Assembly (NCBI GenBank): GCA_015680685.1
Contig: MNCI01016081.1
Location: 20,909-84,908 of the forward strand
DNA length: 64,000 bases
DNA from: Gnetum montanum
Lineage: Eukaryota > Streptophyta > Gnetopsida > Gnetales > Gnetaceae
Direction: 5' to 3'
Below are positions 45,051-55,928 of the stretch, piece after piece. Both the position numbers and the translations under genes were made by a program. Numbering within the stretch: position 1 is the stretch's first letter; every line of letters begins with the position of its first letter. The notes below the pieces were generated by a model. It did no database searches. It saw only the letters and a program-made list of their open reading frames with translations, and had not been told where the DNA came from.

Positions 45051-45338
45051 TCATTCATGTTCATCCTGATTAAATTTATGAATTCCAACGGAGAAATGCA
45101 GTGAACACAACTTGATCATGTTGGGTCTATCTGCGATTGGATAGACGCGGCAACTTGCGAATTTTCTGTCACAATGGTGGCCAGATTTCTGAATGATAGT
45201 ATGTATCATGAAAAATGCCGGCAAGCAACAAACAAATGCATAGAATAAGAATCCAATATATGTTTTGGCTGTTCCCATCTGGTATAAAATGCAGAAGATT
45301 CCTAACAAAATTCCGACAAAACAGCTGAAAAAATACTA
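45051..45338 (-). CDS. Possible exon of a membrane protein
   Basis: Minus strand. TATTTTTTCAG, a splice-acceptor-like site, precedes CFVGILLGIFCILYQMG and FLFYAFVCCLPAFFMIHTI, two hydrophobic segments that could span a membrane, then a Cys/Lys-rich end. Base composition is less AT-rich than its surroundings. No family is recognised and no partner exon was found. Confidence 0.22.
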
Positions 45339-45599
45339 ATGCAATCAGCGCAGAATCAGATGTGTAGAAACCCTTAGTTTGCTGGGTAGCATGATTATCT
45401 GATACATTTTTTGTTGTTGCTTGCAATGTGAATCGAATTCAATTTTGAATCTCAAGCAAATCTCAGAGTTCCCTTGCCGTTGATGCTGTATAAATCTAGT
45501 ACAGTTTTCTTAGGAATCTCATCTTTCTTCCTTGAGTCACGGGATCCCCTGCTTCAAGCATGATATTCTGTCTTGAAAATGTTTTATGTATCGAATACG

Positions 45600-47678
45600 G
45601 AAAGTTTGGTGTTTTTTTAATGTAAATTAAAAAGCTAGAAAAAAGGTTAACGTCTATGCAAACTTTATTCAATGAAAATATGAAATCAGCAAAGATGCAA
45701 CTTGAAAGGCTGATGTCTTGTACATCTCTCTTAGTTTTTGCCTTTTTGGTGCATGCCTAATGGTTTTAAGAAAGTCATCATCAGTTGCTTCAAAGTATTG
45801 CTAAAATAGTAAAATGAAAAAACAAAAAGAAATGAAAATTGGCAATGTGAAGTGAGTAGACTTTGCTCAATATGGTAGGCAAACTAATTGGTTCAATAAT
45901 AGCTTGTAATGTAAATTCATTTCATTTCAAATTACAATAATTAAGTATTTCTCAAAAATACTCCCGTAACTTATTATAATTGGACAAAACGTTTTATTTT
46001 TTTAGGCTTTGTTTTTGGCATTTTCTAAAAAATGGAATAATTCAAGTCGTTAGCTTTTATTTCTCCTTGGCTGAATATCAAAGTTGAAAAAGATGGAGAA
46101 AAAACTTTTATAAGTGAAAGGAGAAGAAGCTTTCAATGAAAAAATCATTTTTTGTAAACTCAAGTATGCTATGTCTCATGTTAGGCTCCTAGTAATGATG
46201 CATTCTATTCATCAAATTGTTTAAAATTTCTTTTGAAAGAGTAGCCATTCTAAAAAGGACTTTTGTTATGTTGTCTTTGTTATAAGCAATGTATTGTTTT
46301 ATGTGTTAAGGGGATAGTTAAGTGCTTAACTAGTATAGAGCCTTAGAAGCTTCTATCGTGTAAGTGCATTTATTTGGGTGAGTCTAGAGGTAGTGATTGG
46401 CAAAAGGATACTCATTTTTTAAATTGGGTTCTTTTTATTAAAGTATAAATATTTCAAGTTCTATCGCCATATAACACATTTGAAAGATTGGAGTTTTATT
46501 AATTATATTTTGGACTTTAATAATTTCAAAGATCCTACATCAATTCTTCATAAATCATCTCCTTGATGGCTTTTCATTAATTATGAAATGTAGGCTACTA
46601 AGCATCTGCATTTGTTGAACTTGACAAATAGAAAAATACCATTTTAAAAAAGAAAATAGTAAATCCTAGCTCTTCAAAGAAAATCATACAATATGTTTTC
46701 CTTTAGTAAAGTCATCCAAATTGTCCCTTGTATTCTAAAAATATTAAATTTTATAACTAGAAAACTTACACACAAATAGATTTGATCTTTTGTTTTTTTG
46801 TTTTAAAAAAACACTTAACATCTATGTAGTAGACAATGTAAGCTTGAAATTACTTCTTTTTCATGTCTTCATTTGTATAATTGATGGATCACTTAGTCTA
46901 GGTGTTAGATCTTTGTGGCATTAATGTCTTTAAAAAGTTTAGTTTTTTGGAATTTTTTTTCATAGTTTAGTTAGGCCTTTAGTTATCTATAGAATGCCAT
47001 GCCTAGTTATGATTTTCAACAATGTCTAAACTACCAACATTATGTTGCCATTAAATACTTTTTGTTTGTTGTAAACATATCCTTACATTAAAATCTCCAC
47101 AAATAAATACTGAGCCTTTGCTAAAAATTCTACAATATCTCTACTCAAGAACTAAAAAGGATGATCATAGGAGAGCTCTATAGAATTATACAATGTAGCA
47201 TCTATAGGGGCGAAAAAATAGTATATGGCAAGGAAAGCACATAAGATTTTTAGCCAAATATATTGTTTATGATTATTAATTTATTATAAAAGCACATAAT
47301 CTTCAATAGATTTCCTCACTAATACTAATGTGACTAAAAGGTTTGCCTCTTTACCCTACTCTTGTGTTTCTTGTAGGAAATTAAATAAATTCAAGAACTA
47401 CAAAATCTACAAAACCAACATCTTCCTAAGTTTTAACAAAACCAAAAAACTCAAAGCTATCAAAGAAACTAATACTATTGAATGAAACAACTTTATTTGC
47501 AATTCCTTAATCTATATTAGGAAATTTACACATTAAGGTTATATATGTTTTTTGAACAATTTTTGATTGACTAATTATTTTTAATTACTGCCATGTTGCT
47601 AGCATTTAGGTTTGATAAAAAACCCTGTTCATGTACTACCTTAATCTTTTTCTATTTGTTCAAGTCTTTCTACAAGTT
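45600..47678. other. AT-rich spacer without a recognisable gene
   Basis: Two kilobases with stops in all frames and no element ends or coding motifs that I can recognise. Confidence 0.55.
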
Positions 47679-48481
47679 TGATGAGTAGCAAGGTACCTTT
47701 ATGCCCAACCATATGGATCACTAAGGCATTACGCACGATTCGGTCGAATTCCATGGACCTATAGTTATCTCATACACTATTTCCTCTAGGAAGTGAAACA
47801 ACGGTGAGAACATTCGTTGTCTTCCCAAATACACTTGTAAGGCTCAAAGGTATGGTTTAAGTGTAATTGAGATATATGAATTTTTATCATTTATGTTTTA
47901 TGGATGTAATCTCCTATAATAAGAATAAAAGGTAGAGTAGATTGAAACTAATGTTTATCGCCCAGCTATCCTAAAACAAGTAACTACCCCACTTTCCTAA
48001 ACACATATAGCATTGCTGGGCTACCAAATGTTAAGCGTTGCTAGATTACCAAGTACTATATAAATTCTCGAAGTGGTCGTGCTCATGTTCATTAATTGTT
48101 GGAAATATATTGCTTAATGAAATGCATTAAAGTAAAGAGCAAGAAAGTAAAATGCAATAAAGAAAATATTAAGCTATTCTTAGTGCTGCAAGGATTGCCA
48201 AAAGAGTTTGTTTTATTCCTGTCACACTGCTGTGCTTAGGTACATCTATGTTTGAACAAAGAACTATACACACTTTAGAATCCTTCTACGGGCACTCAGA
48301 AAATAATGTAACTTTGAGGAAAATAAACTACAAGAGATTCACTACTTTGACTAAGAATGTTCAATTTTTTTTTAAATGGGAGCCCAGGCATAATATTTAT
48401 AGACTTGGGGAATATACCCTGATGTCAAATATCCGACGTCATGTACCCGATGTTGTGGCCAACACAAACGGTGATTCATCA
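47679..48481 (-). repeat. LTR 'G', minus strand, probably a 3' LTR
   Basis: 803 bp. Minus strand begins TGATGAATCACCG and ends ...GCTACTCATCA at 47679. TATAAATATT lies downstream of TACATGACGTCGGATATTTG. A purine tract (TTTGTGGGGGCA) sits immediately 5' of it and no primer site follows its other end, so it is the 3' LTR of an element whose interior is reduced to about 60 bp. Confidence 0.8.
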
Positions 48482-48525
48482 TGCCCCCACAAATGACAAT
48501 TGATCATACCCCCATGACTAAATGC
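48482..48525 (-). other. Duplicated polypurine tract of G
   Basis: Minus strand has TTAGTCATGGGGGTATGAT and then, about 22 bp on, TTTGTGGGGGCA followed by TGATGAATC. Two consecutive purine-tract-plus-TGAT units precede the LTR. Confidence 0.6.
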
Positions 48526-48608
48526 AAGCCAAAAATAACCAATGGAATGAAAGCCTCAATGGATGGACATGCACGCTTAGTTTTCCAAATCTTCTCCTTC
48601 CAACTTAG

Positions 48609-48618
48609 TCGTGGGAGA
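48609..48618 (+). other. Polypurine-like motif TCGTGGGAGA (post-pol copy), H
   Basis: CTTAGTCGTGGGAGAGGTGCC aligns with the TCATGGGGGAGATGGCC of A2, B and A4. Confidence 0.5.
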
Positions 48619-48639
48619 GGTGCCCATCCATGCTAAAAT

Positions 48640-48760
48640 TATTTTTTTTTAAACAATTTTTCATACATTTTTTATTTTCTTACATATTTTACAATTTTTC
48701 CTATATTTTTCTTTATTTGGATTTTTCATATGTTTCTTTCTTTTTCTTTATTATCATCAT
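48640..48760 (+). repeat. T-rich tract, element H
   Basis: Pyrimidine-rich run with TTTTTCATACATTTT-type units. Open frames through it are compositional artefacts. Confidence 0.7.
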
Positions 48761-50019
48761 GACTTGGTTCCAACTACAATTGCTAATTAATGGTGGTTTA
48801 AACCTTACATTATTTACTTGATTACAAATTGCTGGATTTTGTTTTAGAATTTTGATGTTAATTAATGAAGCATTGATTCTTTTCATGCTATCAGGCAGTG
48901 AGTCCATGCCATCCACCACTCCACACAACTCTATGGTGTAGCCTCATTTTGGAAATATGAGCTCCCTTCTTAATAACAACTTATAATGAATTGGTGACAT
49001 TGGTACTTTCCAATCTTGGGATGAATTAAGTGGATGAATAAGGGTGTGGCTTTAAGGGGATTTGTCACTTTTCATGCCTGCCTATCATCTGGGGTTGCAT
49101 GAGTGGTTCCATGGATTCCTCACCATTCCTATGTTGACTAATAAATAGGAAACAATGTCTTTTCTTGGTGTGATTTTCATTAAAAAAAATAATGAAAATT
49201 TAAAGCACACCCCTTAGGCACAATAACAAGATATAAGCAGTGGTTATGGGGTTGGAAAGACATGTTACCCATGCTTGTAGACAACCCTTTAACTAAGGTC
49301 CTCTTCACTTCTTACTTCTCCTTTCTTCCTTCTTTGGAATGATGAGTAGTCTATGGGGATGTTCGTATACCTTGGATGGTGGAATGATCTTAAGTACCAA
49401 TGTAAAGTCACTAGAAGTGGATGGTCTTGATTTTTAATAAGGATGGAAGTTACCAAGTCATATTAATCATATTTGCCATAAGGGACTTCATGTGACCTAG
49501 ATGAGGGACTCCATTACATAATCTCTCTCACTCACTCCATCTATTCTTTCCATGTACCACCTCACTGCCTCTTATCATGATTGTATTGATGGGTTAATTT
49601 ACTATGGTCTTAATTCTTTGAGGGTTTCTTTGATGATTTGGTTTTTAATAATCCACATCCATTAATCACCTTTGGGATTCATGGATTTCTAGTTTGAGGG
49701 CATGCAAGGAAATTTAAGGCATGAGCCCACTATAGGAAGGACCCACTTGCATACTTCTTGGTTGGGATGGTTAAATTCCTTATCCCCTAGCCATTTTTGC
49801 TTTCAAAACCTATGTTTTCCACCTCAGTGGATCCAATTTTTGTAATCCTTGACAATTAAACTTTTCGTAAATCTCCTTTTCATATGTATTACTATCCCTT
49901 TTCAACCATTCTTTCTTATTTTAGGCTTTCCTAGCTTCCTTTGGGCTCCATTTTCATGTCAAAACTCATTTTCTTACTTATTTTTTTAATTGGAAAAATT
50001 TTCATTTTTGGCTACATCA
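48761..50019 (+). other. 3' region of element H, no clear coding
   Basis: Shares AGGCAGTGAGTCCATGCCAT (about 48892), AAAGCACACCCCTTAGGCAC (about 49202), HINH..HKGL-like codons (about 49465) and the purine motif (about 49718) with A2, B and A4. The frames are broken. Confidence 0.5.
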
Positions 50020-50160
50020 ATGCAGCTAGATGTGTTGACACATCCCCATCGACACAACTAGATGCATTAAAACATCCCCATTGATGCATCACAAAAATCC
50101 TATAAATAATGATGGGAGTTAGAAAATTTTTCACATTTGCTTCAACACACCAAGGGAGCT
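50020..50160 (+). promoter_or_regulatory. LTR-like internal promoter of element H
   Basis: GATGTGTTGACACATCCCCA, then TAGATGCATT, TTGATGCATC and a TATA box TATAAATA (50101-50108). The 15-mer ACACATCCCCATCGA at 50038-50052 recurs exactly in H's own LTR at 53640-53654, followed there by GATGCATT/TTGATGCAT and TATATAAATG. It is thus a partial internal copy of H's U3, upstream of the coiled-coil ORF. Confidence 0.5.
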
Positions 50161-50879
50161 TTTGCAGTTTTCACAGCCTAGAGCCTTCCTAAGCCCATAA
50201 CTTCCTAATCACTTATCCAAATCCACTCATTCTTTGATCCTATAGCTATCGAATATGAGCTTTATGTTGTGGGGGCCATAAACTTATGGTTTTGATAGAA
50301 AAGTTTTCAAATTTTTTCTAACTCCCCCATTGTTTAATTGATAAAATAATATTAAATATCACTAATTCATCTAAGTTTAATCTTACCAACAAACTCAGGT
50401 AGTCATTCAAATAAAATAATATTAAAATAATTAATCCATCATAATCTCAATTTAGTATAAGTGTAACTAGCCAAAGAGGACAATGTATCCAAGTGTTATA
50501 AGTTACACATAAAATGATAATTCTTAGCTATGTTTGTGATTGTAAATGATTCCCAAAAGACTGTAGGAGGAAGGACCATCCTGACCAAGGGACAACCAGC
50601 CAAGACGAAGAAGGGGCCATTAGCCAAAGTAATCCCAAGAAGAAGAGGTCAAAACACATGCCATGGGATCCCTTTGGGAGGAGCCTAAAGTTGAATCTAC
50701 TTACCAAATTCCCATAGTAGAAATGGGCCAATCTAGGTGAGATGAGGGGTTAGGGCTTGGACCAAACTTGGAAGTCATATTGACTGAGGCCTACCTAAGA
50801 TAAATTCATTCTAAGGAGGTCTAAAGTTTGGTTCTTTAGGAACTTAACTTTGACCCCTTCTTGGACTTGGCATTAGAAG

Positions 50880-53340
50880 AGGTGAAAACACAACTACAAG
50901 GATCTCCCATGTGGCCTATCATCATCATCAATGGGGAGTGGTACATAGGAAAAACTTACCTCGTCTAGAATAATAGGTAGGTGGATGCCATGGTGAAAAT
51001 CAAGGACATTAGCATATCCTAATCAATTGAGACCATTACAAAGTTGCTCAAGTTACTTGACAGTAGGGTAGCTTTGGCAGAGATCTCTATGTAGGTGGAC
51101 ATCAATTTTAAAAAGGAGTGGATCCAACAGTGCTATGAAGTAGACCATAAGGAGTATGGTGCACTCACTAAGGTAAATAGGGTCTACTTCAAGATTGTGG
51201 CCTATCACCTAAAGTCAAAGATAAGGCGAAGAAAAATCATTATCTTCTCTACTCATACATGTCTCTCTTTAAGAAAATAATTCCTAGTTAACCTCCCACA
51301 ACTCATTTTCCTAGAAATGGAAAAATAGTTCAAAGAGAATGAGCATGGGAAAAAGACACTTTCATTTCCTTGCCTCATTAGAAAACTTTGCAAGAGGAAA
51401 GGAATAGCCCGTTACACCAATAACACACTAAGTCATGATCCTATCACATTTTGGTAGGAAATGATGAAAGACAAAGCATTTGGTAAGCTACTTGAAGATG
51501 AGCAACCACCATCATCACCACCTACTCATGACATAACATTAGAGGCTTGTGCTACAATTGAGTGCCTGAGATAACTTTGTGAGTAATTCCTATAGAAGAA
51601 GTAGGAAGGACCAAGTGGTGGAGAACCTTTAATCTATTGGCCAATGTTAAGTCACCTCAACGAAGTTACACAAACCGTTAGCTATCTAGAAGAGACTACA
51701 CCACTATTTTCAACTCAAAGAATGTAGGTGCCCACAAGATTAAATTCAAGTGCTGAAGAAGTAATGATGTCCATCCCTAGATAAAAACTATTTATATAGA
51801 TGTTTGGAAATGCTGCCACTTTCTTGGTAAGCCTAGAGGAGGGTGAGGATGAACCTATCTTGGTGATGCAGCACCATGGATAGGAAAAACTGGTAGAGGT
51901 GGTGCTAATCGTGTTGTAGAGGTATTGAATGCTCTTGTGATCACTATGCTAGATATTACTACACTCAAAGTTGTGCAAAGATTTGCAAATGTGGGAAATA
52001 GAAGGCTAAGTGTAGCCCAACATGAGGAGGTGTTGGACTAACTAATGGGAACTGGGAAATTGCTTCTGGAGATCTTTGATCTTAACATCACTAGTACCCA
52101 TTTGGAGGTATTGGAAACCAAGGGTAAGCTCATCATTGCAAATGCCCAACTTGAGATAGCCAAAACTGAAAATAGATGGTCAGTTGCCATTGTTGCAAAA
52201 TTGAGAGCTCATTTGGACAATCCTACCATTCGTAGCCAAGCAGTCACAAGGGATGAATCTTTCTTATAGCTTCAAAAAAAACTAAAGAAGGTTGAAAATG
52301 CAAAGGAGATCATGGCCTTCGATGCATTATTATCAAAGGCCTTGGCCTTCAACATCAATAAGGACTTATCACAAGTCCATAAGGAGAATCTAGCTCTGAT
52401 AAAAAACAATCATTGCCTATGTACTATAGAAGCACAAAAGGAGAAGATAGTTAAATTTGTGCAATAGCAAGGGGAGCACCTTGCCAAGGTGAATATGAAT
52501 TTGAGGATGTTGGCAGCTAAAAATTGCAATATCTCAATGGAGGAAGAATGGATGCTTTGCTAGAAAACTGTCATTAAGGGAGCTACTTGGAAGAATGAGG
52601 TTCAAAAGTTTGAATGAGTAAAGAATCATTACAAGGACTAGGTTGAGATTCTAAAGGAGGTGAATTAAAAAGAAATTTAGCTAGCCAAGGTAAAAATGAG
52701 CAAGGCCCTCTAGCAACTCTAATAAAAGGATGATGTATGGCAACAAGTCTTTGATGAATCAAAGACTACAAGAAAGTAAAGATTCACCTAAAGGAGTTGC
52801 AGATTAAGGAGATGATGGAATACATGCAGTTAGCCAACCTTTAATAGGAAAACTTGGTAATGCTAACAACTAAAAGACCATAGTCAAAGTTGGGGAAACA
52901 GGTAACTAGCTCATACCTTATTTATGAGGTAGAGTTCAAGCATTATAAGGACACGAAGCAAAAGTTGGAAATAGCTAATGCATATCTTGAAGTTCCTAGG
53001 TGCCAATTTATAAATCAATGATTGGTTATTAAGAACCTAACTATAAGGATGAATGACTACCAAGAGTTGCAGAACCTTGTTAGGACGTTTGATATTAAAT
53101 GTAAACAATTTTCTTCCTAGTTACAATGTCTTTTTTGTGGAACATTTTCATATTTGCCCACATCGGTGATGCTGCATGGATTATGTATGACCCATAGAGC
53201 AAGGAGGAGAAGATGAAGGCATTACTAGATGCCCTTCACCTACTACTAGAAGCTACAATTACAGTAGAATAATTGCAACCTTAGCCTTAACTACCAGCGC
53301 CACGAGCATCGGAGGTTGGAGAAAGTTCTTTAGCACCCCA
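50880..53340 (+). pseudogene. Coiled-coil accessory ORF of element H, broken
   Basis: Homologue of 23940-25790 in C but longer, about 800 codons with stops. The N-terminal part (about 50930-51480) has WPIIIIINGEWYIGKTYLV, FKKEWIQQCYEVDHKEYGAL and TLSFPCLIRKLCKRKGIARY. It loosely recalls the plant-transposon-associated domain that ends in a FPSLI..LC.R.G stretch; this is uncertain. An Asp/Pro-rich hinge (EDEQPPSSPPTHD) leads to a C-terminal coiled coil (about 52050-53090) with LETKGKLIIANAQLEIAKTE, ATWKNEVQKFE and YEVEFKHYKDTKQKLEIANA. Frameshifts occur near 51980 and 52760. It ends in a Pro/Ser-rich tail before the LTR. Function unknown. Confidence 0.6.
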
Positions 53341-53587
53341 GGAGCCATCACCTCTTAGCACTATTTGTTCTTTTTGTCTTTAGTCATTAGAGGAGTCTAG
53401 TTGTTAAATTTTATAAATGTGTTTAATTTTGTTTTCTTGAACACCCATTTCTATAAATGTTGTAATTCTGTACAATCAAGTACTTAGAGTCAATTGGTCA
53501 ATAAATTAGTCTATGATTTCATACCTTTCTAATTTTGTAAGAAGCTCAATCCTACTTTTGTTCAATCAAGAAAAATTTTTTAGTTAG

Positions 53588-53598
53588 TCTTGGAGGTA
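53588..53598 (+). other. Polypurine tract of element H
   Basis: TCTTGGAGGTA directly before the 3' LTR, the diverged counterpart of TCATGGGGGTA. Confidence 0.7.
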
Positions 53599-54430
53599 CG
53601 ATGAATCAAGCAATAGGTTGCGTTGATGAGCATGTGTCAACACATCCCCATCGATGCATCGATAGATGCATTGATGCATATGTGTCAATGCAATATCTAT
53701 ATCTACCTATATAAATGCACACACCCATTGCATTTATGGCACTAGAGAGTCACTAGTGTATATAAGTTGTTATAGTTTCATTTGATAAAAATTATAATAT
53801 TTTCTAAGTGATTGCAATAGGACTTCAAGGATTGTATAGATCCTTATTCAAGCATTAATGTACCTGAACACCTTGATGTGATGGCAAGAAAGATGAGATT
53901 CTTGAAACTCCTTGTAGTACTAATATATATTAATGTTTACTTTTATGTATTTTATTATTCATGCGTTTTACTCTGATGTATTTTGTTAACTAATAAATAT
54001 AAGTAAAACCGCCGCGAACATACCATTAATACTTTGTAATTCTAGCAGTGTTATCACTTGGTTCACTCAGTAGCCTAACACTTAGTAACCCTGTAGCATT
54101 CTTAACGAGTTCAAGATGTGTACAGAAGGTGGGCCTTGATACTTATGTTTGAAAATAGATTAATGTATTAGAATTTAATTAGATTAAGTCATAATTAATT
54201 ACCTTATTTTTATATTTATATAAAATCAATAAAAATCACATGTCTTGGCTTACACTTAACCATACACTTGCACTTACACAAGTGAAGCCAAGAAGACAAT
54301 GATTACATCCTTAATTTACTATCTTGTCTCTTATGCATTTGGAGAGATAAAGTCCACAAAATTCTACCAGGTCACTAGTGAATGCTTGTGATTCGTATGG
54401 TTGGATGTAGGGACTACTCATTGCTCATTA
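53599..54430 (+). repeat. Element H 3' LTR
   Basis: About 832 bp, from CGATGAATC (TG mutated to CG) to GCTCATTA (CA mutated to TA). U3 carries GATGCATCGATAGATGCATT and TTGATGCAT, then CTATATAAATG (53707-53717). The right half (CTTGTGATTCGTATGGTTGG) aligns with the other LTRs. Confidence 0.75.
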
Positions 54431-54963
54431 GCTAGTTATGAAGATTATTAAGCTTTTCATAGAATGTTGGTTGTTTTAATGTTGATAATAATTGCACTTT
54501 TTTCATGAACTTTAGCACTCAACAAATAAGGAAAGAAGATATTACCCCTAAAAAAAGTAGGGAAATTGAATGAAATATAATAAGCAATCATTAACTAGAG
54601 AAAGAGCCCATTTTTATAAAGGCCCACCACAAAAACTACTAGAAGTATTCTTTCTCTTAGAGTAGGAATCATAGGAACTTTTAGGATCTTAAAAAAGAAT
54701 TGAGAAACTTAGCTAGAAGGCTAGTGATGGCCAAAAAATTCTCATTATTAATATGTCAAAAAAGGCTTTGTAAACCTAATCAATCATGATATGATAGTTC
54801 ATTAGCGAAGATCACAAGACTTAAGGAATTTTCTTATCATTTCAAGATAAAAGTGACAAGAAAATAACAAGAAAATGCCTTAAGAAATTGGCTCTTACCC
54901 AACTAGAAGGATGATGCAAAAAAGTCCTAAAGCTTATTTAATAGAGGAGTAGACATTTGAGGT
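54431..54963. other. Spacer between H and A4
   Basis: AT-rich. A Lys/Arg-rich frame broken by many stops is visible, but nothing identifiable. Its last pentamer, GAGGT (54959-54963), is the probable target duplicate of A4. Confidence 0.5.
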
Positions 54964-55783
54964 TGATGGAATGCGATATCGCATGGGCGACGATATTGCG
55001 TACATGATATATCGTACGTGATATCGTGTGTTCTCCAGCGATATCGCATACACGATATCACATCACGCTGCCAAATCTATAAATAAGAGGCGGCTCTCCC
55101 TTATTTCTCCATCTAGATCTAGACCTTAGCCAAACTCTTGCCATTTTTCCATTCTAGAGTTAGAGTAATTTCCATGTTCCCGCAGTAGGAGTCCCAAAGT
55201 GAACGGATCTTTATTCGAGCAAATATTGTACTTGAGCACAAGTTTGTGTACGGAAATAAAGAAGAACTTTTGGATAAACCTTGTAGTGCATGGACTAAGC
55301 TAATTAGAACTTTAATTAATGTTATTTACTACTTTCATAATTAATCTCTCTCAACCCTCAACACTCCTAAGTGCATTTAGTACAACCACTTCGAGCACGT
55401 GCGTTACGCTTGGTAATCCCAGCAATGAATAGCGTTTGGTAATCCTAGAAGGTTGCATTGGCTCAGGGTGTGAACGACAAGTGGGAATGGATACTGATGC
55501 TAGGTTAATTAAGGCTTAGTCAGTTATAGTTAGTTACTTAGTCTATTCACCCTTCCCTCCCTTAGCATAGGTGATAAAACATAAAAGATATAAAAATCAC
55601 ATACCTCTGACTTACTTAACCATACAACCGTGAAAAATACAAGTAAGTCTAAGAAGACAATGAACGATTAACCTTAAGTGTTCCATAAGGCATGTAGGCA
55701 CTTAGTCTACGGAGTTCGATCAGATCACATGTGTAATGCTTGTATTTGTATGGTTGAGTGTAGGGGTACCTCGCCACTCATCA
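54964..55783 (+). repeat. A4 5' LTR
   Basis: 820 bp, TGATGGAATGCGATATCGC to CTCATCA. U3 has about five GATATC-type units, more than its 3' partner, then TATAAATA at 55078-55085. Confidence 0.92.
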
Positions 55784-55801
55784 TTAGCGCTGTTGCCGCT
55801 G
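55784..55801 (+). other. Primer-binding site of A4 (tRNA-Asp type)
   Basis: TTAGCGCTGTTGCCGCTG, a diverged tRNA-Asp primer site. Confidence 0.75.
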
Positions 55802-55928
55802 ACTAAGTTGTTTGTGAGCTAAGTAGAACATAGGATATCATCCACATCGTTGGGAAGCTTAAAAGAACCCTTAGGATTAATCAGAAAAAAATTTAAACAA
55901 TGGTCAATAGCACACCGACAAAATAACA

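Larger units (their letters stand above)
48550..54430 (+). mobile_element. Element 'H', 5'-truncated, with coiled-coil cassette
   Basis: Plus-strand relic joined tail-to-tail with the minus-strand G remnant. It begins in the post-pol region (TCGTGGGAGA at 48609), then T-rich tract, 3' region with the purine motif (about 49718), LTR-like internal promoter (50020-50160), coiled-coil ORF, polypurine tract and 3' LTR. Gag, protease, pol and the 5' LTR are absent. Confidence 0.75.

Noticed and set aside
48248-48496. 82-codon plus-strand frame in LTR G
   Set aside because: Lies within LTR sequence in antisense orientation to the element; no counterpart in other LTRs.
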